DNA from: Planctomycetota bacterium
GTDB taxonomy: Bacteria > Planctomycetota > Phycisphaerae > Phycisphaerales > UBA1924
DNA length: 13,860 nucleotides
Direction of reading: 5' to 3'
Assembly (NCBI GenBank): GCA_023434205.1
Contig: JAEYTB010000299.1
Location: 1-13,860, forward strand
Positions within the stretch are counted from its first letter, which is position 1. The number at the start of each line of letters is the position of its first letter. The notes below the pieces were generated by a model that was not told the DNA's origin, searched no databases, and was given only the letters and a program-made list of their open reading frames with translations. Of this stretch, positions 4,887 to 12,856 are shown one piece after another. The position numbers and the translations under genes are program-made.

Positions 4887-7634
4887 ATGAATCGGTTGAA
4901 GCACCTGGTACTCGGCGCCGCCCTCGCGGTCGCCGGTCTCGTCGGACACGCGCAAGGCGCGGGCCTCGTCGAGACGTTCAACGTCAACCCCACCCTGAGC
5001 CCCACCGCCGGGCCCGGCGTGTGGTACACCGACCGTTACGCCCCCGCCGGCTTCGTCAGCACCATGTTCGACGGCGACCGCCGCCTGCTGCACTCGATCG
5101 ACGCCTCCGCCTGCGACCCCTGCCGCGGCGGGGGGTTCACGAGCACCTTCTACAGCACCCAGGGCCGCGCCTTCGACCTGCCCGCCGCCACCACGTCGAT
5201 GAGCATCCAGATGTACGTGCCCAGCGACTGGGCGACGACGGGCCGGCGCATGGCCGGCTTCTGGGGCGTGGGCCGTGACGTGGGCGACGCCGTGTCCAGC
5301 TACCCCATCGTCGAGTTCTCCTCGACGGCCGATGGCAGCGGCCAGCCGCGATTCCGCGGGTGGGACGGCGTGGGCGCGTGGGTTGACATGGGCCTGCCCA
5401 CCGGCTTCGCCTACGACCGCTGGCACACCCTCAGCATCTCGCTGGTGGGCAGCGACTGGGTGTACAAGGTCGGCGACCTCAGCCTGTCAATCCCGGCGGG
5501 CGCAAGCGTGCGCCTGGGCAACACCATCCTCCAGGGCCACAACAACGCCGCGGGCGTCACCTACGACATCTACTGGGACAACCTGTTCACCAACGCGACC
5601 GCGGGCCTCGCGCTCACCACCTCGAGCTGCTCCACGGACGACACGGTGACCGTCACCGTGGCGATGAGCGGCGCAAGCCAGAGCGTGGCCGGCGGCCAGT
5701 TCTTCCTGCAGTACGACCAGACCCGCCTCGAGTTCGTGAGCGCGACCCCCGCGGGCGGGGCGTCGCCCTTCTCCCTGGAGATCTTCGAGTCGGTGAACGA
5801 GACGACCGGCACGATCGACTACGCCGTGGGCGCGCCCTTCGGCAACCCCGGCACCAGCGCCGACAGCGCCATGGCGGTCCTGACGTTCAACTGGCTCGGG
5901 GCCAACGACTGCGACACCGGGGCCAACCTGGTCCAGTTCCGCGACCACAACCCCATCACGCGCCTGACCAACGCGCTCAGCGAGCCCATCAGCCCCACGC
6001 TGACGCCGCTGCCCTCGATCAGCGTGGACGACACCCCGCCGGTCATCGCCTGCCCAAATGACATCACGGTCAACGCCGATGCCGGCCTCTGCACCGCGTC
6101 GATCTCGTCTCTGCTGAGCCCCGGCTGGAGCTACTTCGGCACGGGGTCCACCGTCGCGCTGGGCGGCAACCTCGTCGGCCGGCTGCCCTCGATCGGCAGC
6201 ATGACCCCGCCCTACTCGGGCCTGGCCCACACGCCCTCCTCGCCCTACACCATGTCGTCCGTGACCTCGCTGGGCATGGACTACATGATGCTCCAGGGCT
6301 GCCTCAGTGGCGGCTCGCCCCGCTTCGTGTTCAGTGTTGACACCGACAACGACAACGTTGCCAACGGCACGATCATCTGCCATGTCGCCAACCCGCCCTC
6401 CTTCAACGACTGCCCGACGCTGAACCAGTGGATCAGCACCGGCAACCTCATCGACCTGACCGATGCGCGCTGGGAGATCGGCGGCAGCCTCGGCGGCGGG
6501 CCCTACCGCACGCACGCCCAGATGCTCGCCGACTTCGCCGGCGCCGAGGTCCTGGTGGCCTACATCGTGACCGACAGCGCCTGGAACGGCGATGACGACA
6601 TGTACGTCGACAACGTCAACATCAACGGCGCGGTGCAGTCTTTCAACAACGCCACCGCCTCGGACAACTGCGGCTCGGTGACCATCACCACCGCCCGCAG
6701 CGACTCCCAGCCGCTGACGGCGCCCTACCCCACCGGCACCACCACCGTCTACTGGACGGCCACCGATGCCTGCGGCAACTCCAGCACCTGCGAGCAGCTC
6801 GTCACCGTCAACCCCTTCAACACCGTGAACGCCACCGTGCGGCTCGAGTCGGTCTCGGCCTCGCCGTCGTTCACCCGCTGCATCACCTTCGGCCTGGACG
6901 ACTGCGGCACCTACTTCGACGTCCCGATCACCTTCACCAACGGCATCGGCACCGCCTCCTTCGATGTCCCCTGCGGCGCCGGAGCGTGCTTCACCGCCCG
7001 TGACAAGAAGCACACGCTCCGCCGCACCAAGCTCGCGACTATCTCGGGCCCCAACTACTCGCTCTCCTTCACCGGCGCCGACCAGCTCCTGGGCGGCAAC
7101 GTGAACGACGACAACGTCATCGACATCCTCGACTTCGGCGGCTTCACCGGCCAGTACGCCGCCAGCCTCGGGGCCGACACGCTCTGCGGGCACAGCGGCC
7201 TCCACGCCGACTTCAGCGGCAACGGCGTCGTTGACACCGCGGACTTCACCTACATCCAGATCCACTTCCTTGAGTTCTCCGCGCTGGACTGCTGCGGCAA
7301 CCCCCGCGAGGAGCCCATCCTGAGCATCAGCGTCGCCGACCTCATCGCCGGCGGCATGGCCGAGTACGCCGCGGGCGATGTCAACCGCGACGGCATGCTC
7401 GATACGCGCGACATCGACGTGTTCGTGGCCCACGGCGGTTTCCCCAACTGCACGCCGGACTTTGACGGCGACGGGGATATCGGCACCGACGCCGACATCG
7501 AGGCGTTCTTCGCGTGCCTGGCGGGCAACTGCTGCCACCTGTGCGCGTCGGCCGACTTCGACGGCGACGGTGACACGGGCACGGACGCCGACATCGAGGC
7601 GTTCTTCCGCGTGCTCGCCGGCGGCGCCTGCTGA
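4887..7634 (+). CDS. Secreted multidomain protein: LamG-like, cohesin-like, split HYR, dockerin loops, GC-type dockerin tail
   Basis: The protein has 915 residues. The ATG at 4887 is chosen because GAGGGAGGAC precedes it and it opens a signal peptide (cleavage near HAQG/A, about 22-25). Residues 26-235 resemble a concanavalin/LamG sandwich (WHTLSISLVGSDWVYKVGD). Residues 245-370 are cohesin-like (VAGGQFFLQYDQTRLEFVSA). An HYR domain starts at about 381 (DDTPPVIACPNDITVNADAG) and resumes at about 589 (ATASDNCGSVTITT, TATDACGNSSTCEQLVTV). Between them is an insert of about 180 residues (VDTDNDNVANG, VAYIVTDSAWNGDDDMYVDN). Then come calcium-loop pairs of dockerin type: GGNVNDDNVIDILDFGGF (about 737), ADFSGNGVVDTADF (about 774) and GDVNRDGMLDTRDI (about 830). 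A C-terminal GC-type dockerin (about 857-915) has two DFDGDGD-x-GTDADIEAFF units. It is probably a surface-attached glycan- or protein-binding protein, and no catalytic domain is recognisable. The GC-type dockerin is expected to act as an anchoring module. Confidence 0.85.
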   Translation: MNRLKHLVLGAALAVAGLVGHAQGAGLVETFNVNPTLSPTAGPGVWYTDRYAPAGFVSTMFDGDRRLLHSIDASACDPCRGGGFTSTFYSTQGRAFDLPAATTSMSIQMYVPSDWATTGRRMAGFWGVGRDVGDAVSSYPIVEFSSTADGSGQPRFRGWDGVGAWVDMGLPTGFAYDRWHTLSISLVGSDWVYKVGDLSLSIPAGASVRLGNTILQGHNNAAGVTYDIYWDNLFTNATAGLALTTSSCSTDDTVTVTVAMSGASQSVAGGQFFLQYDQTRLEFVSATPAGGASPFSLEIFESVNETTGTIDYAVGAPFGNPGTSADSAMAVLTFNWLGANDCDTGANLVQFRDHNPITRLTNALSEPISPTLTPLPSISVDDTPPVIACPNDITVNADAGLCTASISSLLSPGWSYFGTGSTVALGGNLVGRLPSIGSMTPPYSGLAHTPSSPYTMSSVTSLGMDYMMLQGCLSGGSPRFVFSVDTDNDNVANGTIICHVANPPSFNDCPTLNQWISTGNLIDLTDARWEIGGSLGGGPYRTHAQMLADFAGAEVLVAYIVTDSAWNGDDDMYVDNVNINGAVQSFNNATASDNCGSVTITTARSDSQPLTAPYPTGTTTVYWTATDACGNSSTCEQLVTVNPFNTVNATVRLESVSASPSFTRCITFGLDDCGTYFDVPITFTNGIGTASFDVPCGAGACFTARDKKHTLRRTKLATISGPNYSLSFTGADQLLGGNVNDDNVIDILDFGGFTGQYAASLGADTLCGHSGLHADFSGNGVVDTADFTYIQIHFLEFSALDCCGNPREEPILSISVADLIAGGMAEYAAGDVNRDGMLDTRDIDVFVAHGGFPNCTPDFDGDGDIGTDADIEAFFACLAGNCCHLCASADFDGDGDTGTDADIEAFFRVLAGGAC
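7458..7628 (+). repeat. 96-base direct repeat encoding the GC-type dockerin loops
   Basis: Two units begin at 7458 and 7554, 96 bases (32 residues) apart. They share a 24-base identical stretch at 7488-7511 and 7584-7607, which encodes DADIEAFF in both. The units differ mainly at synonymous positions and near their ends. The repeat is internal to the coding region and reflects the paired calcium loops of the module. Confidence 0.85.
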
Positions 7635-7664
7635 GCCGCACTGAAGCCAGGGACCCCCCAACAC

Positions 7665-7707
7665 ACCCCCGCGGGCCTTGCACAACAGGCGTCCGCGGGG
7701 GTTTTTT
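7665..7707 (+). terminator. Strong intrinsic terminator after the dockerin protein gene
   Basis: CCCCCGCGG (7666-7674) pairs perfectly with CCGCGGGGG (7693-7701), the inner GCCT (7675-7678) pairs with AGGC (7687-7690), and an 8-base loop closes the hairpin. Six T residues (7702-7707) follow directly. It begins about 30 bases after the stop codon at 7634 and separates this gene from the GNAT gene. Confidence 0.92.
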
Positions 7708-7725
7708 ACGCGCTCGGCGCGTCAC

Positions 7726-7731
7726 TACCAT
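7726..7731 (+). promoter_or_regulatory. Candidate -10 box for a leaderless GNAT mRNA
   Basis: TACCAT is followed by CCCTC and the ATG at 7737, with no Shine-Dalgarno between the terminator and the start. The terminator ends at 7707, so the gene needs its own promoter within about 30 bases. The -35 region would overlap the terminator T tract and is a poor match. Confidence 0.4.
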
Positions 7732-7736
7732 CCCTC

Positions 7737-8252
7737 ATGCAGCGCCGCGAGAACCCTGCCCCCGTCGTCAGCCTCCGCCCCGCCCGACCCGACGACCTCC
7801 CCGCGCTGTTCCAGATACAGTCCGATCCGGAGTCCAACGAAATGGCGGGGACCAGGCCGCGGGCGCCCGAATCGTTCTACGCTGTGTGGGACCAGCAGCT
7901 CAACAACCCGGCCCTGCGCGGGTGCGTGATCGAGCTTGAAGGCGCCGCAGGGCGGGAGGTTGTCGGCAGCATCGCCTGCTTCCAGGCTCCTCATGATGAG
8001 GGCGTGACCCGCGACTGCGTGGGCTACTGGATCGCGCGGAGCCACTGGGGCCGGGGCATCGCCTCCCGCGCCCTCGCGCTGTTCCTCGCAGTTGAAACCC
8101 GTCGGCCGCTGCACGCCACCGCCGCGCGCTGCAACACGCCCTCCTGCCGCATCCTTGAGAAGTGCGGTTTCCGTTGCACGGGGTTCAGAATGGGAGAGGA
8201 GACCGACCGATACCTCGCCCGAGAACTCGCGGAGTTCGTGCTCGTCCAATGA
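7737..8252 (+). CDS. GNAT-family N-acetyltransferase (RimJ/RimL-like)
   Basis: This 171-residue protein fits the GNAT fold, which transfers acetyl from acetyl-CoA to an amine. It shows VSLRPARPDDLPALFQIQSDPESN at the N-terminus (beta1-alpha1), VGSIACF (beta4), the acetyl-CoA loop YWIARSHWGRGIASRAL (motif A, containing the characteristic R-x-x-G-x-G/A pattern as WGRGIAS), and NTPSCRILEKCGF (motif B, the N-x-x-S-x-x-x-x-E-K-x-G-F signature of the RimJ/RimL type). The substrate may be a protein N-terminus, an amino acid or a small amine, and sequence does not decide. The start is the first ATG after the upstream terminator; no Shine-Dalgarno is visible and transcription is probably leaderless. 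The gene stands alone: 170 bases separate it from the kinase gene, which has its own candidate promoter. Confidence 0.9.
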   Translation: MQRRENPAPVVSLRPARPDDLPALFQIQSDPESNEMAGTRPRAPESFYAVWDQQLNNPALRGCVIELEGAAGREVVGSIACFQAPHDEGVTRDCVGYWIARSHWGRGIASRALALFLAVETRRPLHATAARCNTPSCRILEKCGFRCTGFRMGEETDRYLARELAEFVLVQ

Positions 8253-8364
8253 CAACCCCGGCGTGAGGACTCCCTCGCCGCCGACGCAACCCGGCAGCGC
8301 CTCGAAGGGCATGAGTCCTGCATGAAACGGCTTTCAGAGAGGCTCGTTCCGCCCCCCGAGGTCG

Positions 8365-8392
8365 TTGCCCGTTGGGAAGCAACCGGTAGACT
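8365..8392 (+). promoter_or_regulatory. Candidate sigma-70-type promoter for the kinase-receiver operon
   Basis: TTGCCC (8365-8370) and TAGACT (8387-8392) are separated by 16 bases, with the -10 ending 30 bases before the ATG at 8423. It is the best promoter-like pair in the 170-base intergenic region 8253-8422. The layout mirrors the minus-strand candidate at 2257-2284. No Shine-Dalgarno precedes the ATG. Confidence 0.5.
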
Positions 8393-8422
8393 CCGGTCCG
8401 TCGCGTACGCCCGCGCAGCCTG

Positions 8423-11400
8423 ATGGACCCAACTCGCACCCACACTCCGTCCCCACCGGGCCGTCCCGCACACTGGCCCGGGCTGATTGGCGCCGCGCTG
8501 GCGGGGTATGCCCTGCTGTCCGGCCTCATCGCGCTGCTCGGCTGGGTCCTCGACGTGCCACGCCTGGCCGCATGGTTCGGCCACGAAATCATCGTTCAGC
8601 CCAACGCGGCGCTCGCGGGCGGGATGTTGGGGCTGTCACTCCTCCTGCTGAGCGCGGGCCGCCGCCGCGCGGCCGCAGGGCCCGCCCTGATCGGCGGGAT
8701 GATCGGCCTGCTGACCCTTGTCGAGAACATCGCGAGCATGGACCTGGGGATTGACCGGCTGCTCCTCTCCGGCCGCGAGTGGGGGGTGGCGGGCACGGCG
8801 GCGCCCGGGCGCATGGGGCTGCCCGCATCCCTCTCCTGGACCATGCTCGGGGCGGGTGCCCTGCTGGCAACCTCGGGCGAGCGGGGACCGCGCCGCATCG
8901 CCGCGGGCCTGGCGATCGCGAGCAGCGCCGTCGCGATGCTGTCGATCATCGGCTACCTCTACGGTGCGAACACGCTCTTCACACTACCCCGCGTCACCGC
9001 AATCGCGCTGCCCACCGCGACCATGGTGCTGGCCGCGGCGTGCGCACTGGCGACGACCCTGCCCGAACTGCCCCCCCTCGCGTACCTGCGCGACCAGGGG
9101 GCCGCCGGCGTGCTCGCCCGCCGCGCGCTGCCGCTGGCGCTTCTGGTGCCCGTCGTCGTGGGCTGGCTGCGCTGGCTGGGGCAGCGCGAGCAGTTGTACG
9201 ACCCCGCCTTCGGGTCGGCGCTGCGGACGCTGGTCGAAATGGGCCTGCTCACGGGCCTGCTGTGGTGGGGATTGGCCTTGGTCCGCGGGCGAGAGCGGCT
9301 GATCCGTGATGCGGGCGAGCTCCACCGTGCCGTCATCGACGGCAGCGACGACTGCATCAAGGTGCTCGACCTCACCGGCCGGCTGATTGACATCAACAGC
9401 CGCGGCAGGGAGCTGACCGGATTCCGCGGCCCCCAGGACTGGGCCGGAAAGCCCTGGCCGGAGCTCTGGAGCGAGGCGGACCGCGCCGACGCCAGAGCAG
9501 CCGTGGCCGCCGCCGCCGCCGGCGGTCGCGGAGAGTTCACAGCGGCGTTGGCCGTCGCGGACGGCCGCGTTCGCCGGTGGGAGGTGGCGATCACCCCGCT
9601 GCGCGATGCCGAGGGTCGGCCCCAGCGGCTCCTGACGGTCTCGCGGGATGTCACCGAACGGCGGGCCGCAGAGGACGCGGTGCGGGACGGCGAGCGACGT
9701 CTCCGCGAACTCGTGGACGCCATCCCCGCGGCGGTGTACACCACCGACGCGGAGGGCCGCATCACCTACTTCAACCGGGCCGCGGCGGAGTTTGCGGGGC
9801 GCGAGCCCGCGATCGGCGAGTGTTGGTGCATCACGTGGAAGCTGGAGCACGCCGACGGGACGCCCCTGCCGCACGACCAATGCCCGATGGCCGTGACGCT
9901 CCGCGAGGGCAGGCCCGTGCGCGGCGCCGAGGCCGTGGCCGTCCGTCCCGACGGCCGTAAGGTCTGCTTCCAGCCCTTCCCAACCCCGCTCTTCGACGAC
10001 CAGGGCACACTGACCGGCGGCATCAACATGCTCGTGGACATCACCGAGCGGCGGCAGCAGGCGCTCACAGCGGCGCGGCTCGCCGCCATCGTCGAGTCCT
10101 CGGACGACGCGATCGTGGCCAAGGACCTCAACGGCGTGGTCCAGTCCTGGAACCGCGGCGCGGAGCGCATCTTCGGCTTCACCGCGGAGGAGGCGGTGGG
10201 AACGAGCATCGCGATCATCATCCCCCCCGACCGTCTTGCGGAAGAGGCCGAGGTCCTCAGCCGGATCCGCCGCGGCGAGAAGGTGGACCACTTCGAGACG
10301 CAGCGGCGCACGAAGGACGGCCGCCTCATCGAGATCTCGCTGGCCGTGTCCCCGATCCGCGACCCGCAGGGCAAGGTGGTTGGCGCCTCCAAGATCGCCC
10401 GCGACATCACCTCCCGCAAGCAGGCCGAGCAGGCGTTGCGCGAGCAGGACCGGGTGCTCGCGGAGCGGGCCCGTGTGCTCGAGGCCCTCAACCGCACGGG
10501 CGCCGCCCTCGCCGCGGAACTCGACCTTCAGAAGCTGCTCCAGATGGTCACCGACGCGGGCACCGAGGTCTCGGGGGCCCAGTTCGGGGCGTTCTTCTAC
10601 AACGTCGCGCGGCCGCAGGGAGAGTCGTTCATGCTCTACACCCTGTCGGGCGCCCCGCGCGAAGCCTTCGACAAGTTCGGCATGCCCCGCAACACCGCCG
10701 TGTTCTCGCACACCTTCGCCGGCCGGGGCGTCGTCCGCAGCGACGACATCACGAAGGACCCCCGCTACGGCAAGAACCACCCGCACCGCGGCATGCCCGA
10801 GGGCCACCTGCCCGTGCGCAGCTACCTCGCGGTCCCCGTCATCTCGCGTGCCGGGACCGTCATCGGCGGGCTCTTCTTCGGCCACCCCCAGCCGGGCGTC
10901 TTCACCCAGGAGGCCGAGCGCGTCGTGACCGGCATCGCGTCCCAGGCCGCGGTGGCCCTCGACAACGCGCGCCTGTACGAGGACGTCCGACGCGGCGAAG
11001 AGCGATACCGCGCCATCGTTGAGAGCCAGGCCGAGATGGTGTGCCGCTTCAAGGCCGACGGCACCGTGATCTTCGTCAACAGCGCCTACGCCCGCGCCCG
11101 CGGCACCACCGCCGAGGTCCTCGCCGCCGCCAACTTCTGGGAGTTCGTCAACGCCGAAGACCGGCCCCACGTCGAGGCGATGCTGGGCCGTCTCACGCCC
11201 CAGGCCCCGGAGGCAATCATCGAGAACCGCTTCGCTACCGCCCAGGGCGAGCGGTGGACGCTGTGGACCAACCGCGCGCTGGTGTTCGATGAATCCGGGC
11301 GGGCCACGGAGTTCCAGTCCAGCGGCATCGACATCACGGCGCGACGCCAGGCCGAAGCCGAGCTCGCACGCCACCGCGACCACCTCGAGCAGATGGTCCA

Positions 11401-12427
11401 GGAACGCACGCGCCAGCTCGAAGAGTCCGCGCAGCGACTGCGCATGAGCGAGCGGCTGGCGGGCCTGGGCACGCTCGCCGCAGGCGTCGGTCACGACATG
11501 GGCAACCTGCTCATCCCGCTCAAGATGCGGATCGAGTCGCTCGAGGCCCAGGACCTGGCGCCCGCCGCGCGAGAGGACCTTACCGCGGTCCGCACCTGCG
11601 CCGACTACCTGCAGAAGCTCGGGAGCGGGCTGCGGTCGCTGGCGGTGGAGCCGGGGCGCGGCGGGCCGCGCGAGGCCGTGGACCTGGGCCCGTGGTGGAC
11701 CGAGGCGAAGGCCGTCTGCCGCGCGGTGCTCCCGCGCGGCGTCGCGCTGCACGCCGACATGCCCGAGGGGCCGTGCTGGGTCGGGATCTCCAAGCCCGCG
11801 CTGACACAGGCGGTGTTCAACCTGGTGCAGAACGCGGGCGATGCGCTGCAGGGCCGCTCGGACGGGGAGGTCACGGTCACGGCCCGCACGACGGCCGAGG
11901 GCGTCGAGCTCGCTGTGCGCGACAATGGACCGGGCATGCCGCCGGAGGTACGGGCCCACTGCCTGGAGCCGTTCTTCACCACCAAGCCCCGCGGCATCTC
12001 GACCGGGCTGGGGCTAGCGCTGGTCCATGGGCTGGTGACGGACGCGGGCGGTTCGGTGGATGTCAACTCGGTGCCGGGGCAGGGGGCGGAGTTTGTGCTG
12101 AGGCTGCCGGCGGTGGACGCCGCGGCGGAGGGGCCGCGTCTGCGGGCGGTGGTGGACGTCGCCGATCCGCGGCTGCGGGCGATCGTCCACCAGCAGCTGA
12201 GCACGATGCAGGTGGTGGTTCAGGAGGGCGGGCCGGCGGAGCTGCACGTGCTGGACGAGGCGGGGCGGGCGAGGCTGCCGGCCAGCGGGCCGACGGTGCT
12301 GCTGGGGAGGGCGAACGGGCACGCGCGGCCGGGGCTGTTCGAGGCGGGTGAGCGGCCGACGATGCGGGCGATCCGCGGGGCGATCCAGGCGGCGGTGGCG
12401 CAGGCTCGGATGGGCGGTGCGGCATGA
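8423..12427 (+). CDS. Membrane-bound PAS/GAF sensor histidine kinase with a degenerate receiver-like tail
   Basis: The protein has 1334 residues. Residues 20-290 hold about eight hydrophobic helices (a MASE-like membrane sensor region with a conserved-looking IIVQPNAALAGGM). Four PAS domains follow at about 299-415, 428-540, 553-665 and 863-972, each ending in a D[IV]T-x-R box; the second has the cysteine-containing WKLEHADGTPLPHDQCPMAV form. A GAF domain lies at about 688-855. After a coiled coil, HisKA has LGTLAAGVGHDMGNLL with phospho-acceptor His1024 in the HDxGN variant. HATPase_c has NLVQNAGDAL (Asn1133/Asn1137), DNGPGMP (1167-1173), FFTTKP and GLGLALVHG (about 1195). Residues 1238-1334 look like a receiver fold without its full active site. 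The protein autophosphorylates on His and passes phosphate to a receiver, most likely the next gene, which overlaps its stop by 4 bases. The signal sensed is unknown. Confidence 0.93.
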   Translation: MDPTRTHTPSPPGRPAHWPGLIGAALAGYALLSGLIALLGWVLDVPRLAAWFGHEIIVQPNAALAGGMLGLSLLLLSAGRRRAAAGPALIGGMIGLLTLVENIASMDLGIDRLLLSGREWGVAGTAAPGRMGLPASLSWTMLGAGALLATSGERGPRRIAAGLAIASSAVAMLSIIGYLYGANTLFTLPRVTAIALPTATMVLAAACALATTLPELPPLAYLRDQGAAGVLARRALPLALLVPVVVGWLRWLGQREQLYDPAFGSALRTLVEMGLLTGLLWWGLALVRGRERLIRDAGELHRAVIDGSDDCIKVLDLTGRLIDINSRGRELTGFRGPQDWAGKPWPELWSEADRADARAAVAAAAAGGRGEFTAALAVADGRVRRWEVAITPLRDAEGRPQRLLTVSRDVTERRAAEDAVRDGERRLRELVDAIPAAVYTTDAEGRITYFNRAAAEFAGREPAIGECWCITWKLEHADGTPLPHDQCPMAVTLREGRPVRGAEAVAVRPDGRKVCFQPFPTPLFDDQGTLTGGINMLVDITERRQQALTAARLAAIVESSDDAIVAKDLNGVVQSWNRGAERIFGFTAEEAVGTSIAIIIPPDRLAEEAEVLSRIRRGEKVDHFETQRRTKDGRLIEISLAVSPIRDPQGKVVGASKIARDITSRKQAEQALREQDRVLAERARVLEALNRTGAALAAELDLQKLLQMVTDAGTEVSGAQFGAFFYNVARPQGESFMLYTLSGAPREAFDKFGMPRNTAVFSHTFAGRGVVRSDDITKDPRYGKNHPHRGMPEGHLPVRSYLAVPVISRAGTVIGGLFFGHPQPGVFTQEAERVVTGIASQAAVALDNARLYEDVRRGEERYRAIVESQAEMVCRFKADGTVIFVNSAYARARGTTAEVLAAANFWEFVNAEDRPHVEAMLGRLTPQAPEAIIENRFATAQGERWTLWTNRALVFDESGRATEFQSSGIDITARRQAEAELARHRDHLEQMVQERTRQLEESAQRLRMSERLAGLGTLAAGVGHDMGNLLIPLKMRIESLEAQDLAPAAREDLTAVRTCADYLQKLGSGLRSLAVEPGRGGPREAVDLGPWWTEAKAVCRAVLPRGVALHADMPEGPCWVGISKPALTQAVFNLVQNAGDALQGRSDGEVTVTARTTAEGVELAVRDNGPGMPPEVRAHCLEPFFTTKPRGISTGLGLALVHGLVTDAGGSVDVNSVPGQGAEFVLRLPAVDAAAEGPRLRAVVDVADPRLRAIVHQQLSTMQVVVQEGGPAELHVLDEAGRARLPASGPTVLLGRANGHARPGLFEAGERPTMRAIRGAIQAAVAQARMGGAA

Positions 12428-12852
12428 CGGTGGCGCAGGAAAAACTCGGTGTGATCTGCGTGGACGACAACCCGCTGGTGGCGGACGCGGTGCGGATCAA
12501 GCTGGCGCGGTCGGGCGGGTTTGAGGTGACGCGGTGGCTGGCGTCGGCGGATGAACTGCTTGAGGCGGTGGCGCGGGAGTCGCCGGCGCTGGTGCTGCTG
12601 GACCTGGACATGCCCGGCACGCCGCCGCTGGAGGTGGCGAGGGCGATCTCGCGCGAGCTGAACACGATCCGGATCGTGGTGTTCAGCGGGCACGTCCGGG
12701 CGGACTTGGTGGAGGCGGCGCTGGACGCGGGGGCGTGGGGCTACATCTCCAAGAACGATGCGGATGCGGAGCTGATCCCGGTGCTGCAGCGGGTGTCGCG
12801 GGGGGAGATCGGGTTTTCCTCGGAAGTCGCGGCGGTTTACGGCGGGCCGTGA
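12424..12852 (+). CDS. Stand-alone response-regulator receiver protein
   Basis: This 142-residue protein is a single REC domain. The active site is complete: acidic pair Asp14-Asp15 (VDDNPL), phospho-acceptor Asp60 (VLLDLDMPG), Ser88 (VVFSG) and Lys110 (GYISKNDA). The style (DAGAWGYISKNDADAELIPVL, then GEIGFSSEVAA) is that of NarL/FixJ regulators, including the linker that normally leads into a LuxR-type DNA-binding domain. That output domain is absent: the stop comes right after the linker, and a convergent gene ends 4 bases further on. The start ATG overlaps the kinase stop (ATGA), indicating translational coupling, and the kinase is the obvious phosphate donor. It may act by protein contact, as a phosphate sink or relay, or be a shortened regulator. 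Family assignment is firm, the role is not. Confidence 0.92.
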   Translation: MTVAQEKLGVICVDDNPLVADAVRIKLARSGGFEVTRWLASADELLEAVARESPALVLLDLDMPGTPPLEVARAISRELNTIRIVVFSGHVRADLVEAALDAGAWGYISKNDADAELIPVLQRVSRGEIGFSSEVAAVYGGP

Positions 12853-12856
12853 GCGG

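Noticed and set aside
5487..7685. 732-codon open frame on the minus strand inside the dockerin protein gene
   Set aside because: It is low-complexity Gly/Val/Ala/Arg text with no motifs, overlaps a gene with a signal peptide and clear domains, and would run through the terminator.
8266..8319. Inverted repeat AGGACTC and GAGTCCT between the GNAT and kinase genes
   Set aside because: The arms are 7 bases with a 40-base loop and no T tract, so neither a terminator nor a clear operator; chance is likely.
11460..11800. Replication origin at the G/C bias change
   Set aside because: The C-rich to G-rich direction would fit an origin, but the point lies inside a kinase gene with no DnaA-box cluster, AT-rich region, dnaA or dnaN nearby. 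Local composition alone is too weak.
8984..11959. 991-codon open frame on the minus strand inside the kinase gene
   Set aside because: It is antisense to a gene with unmistakable PAS, GAF, HisKA and HATPase motifs. The translated text is His/Arg/Gly/Val-rich without domains, as expected when high-GC coding DNA is read on the other strand.
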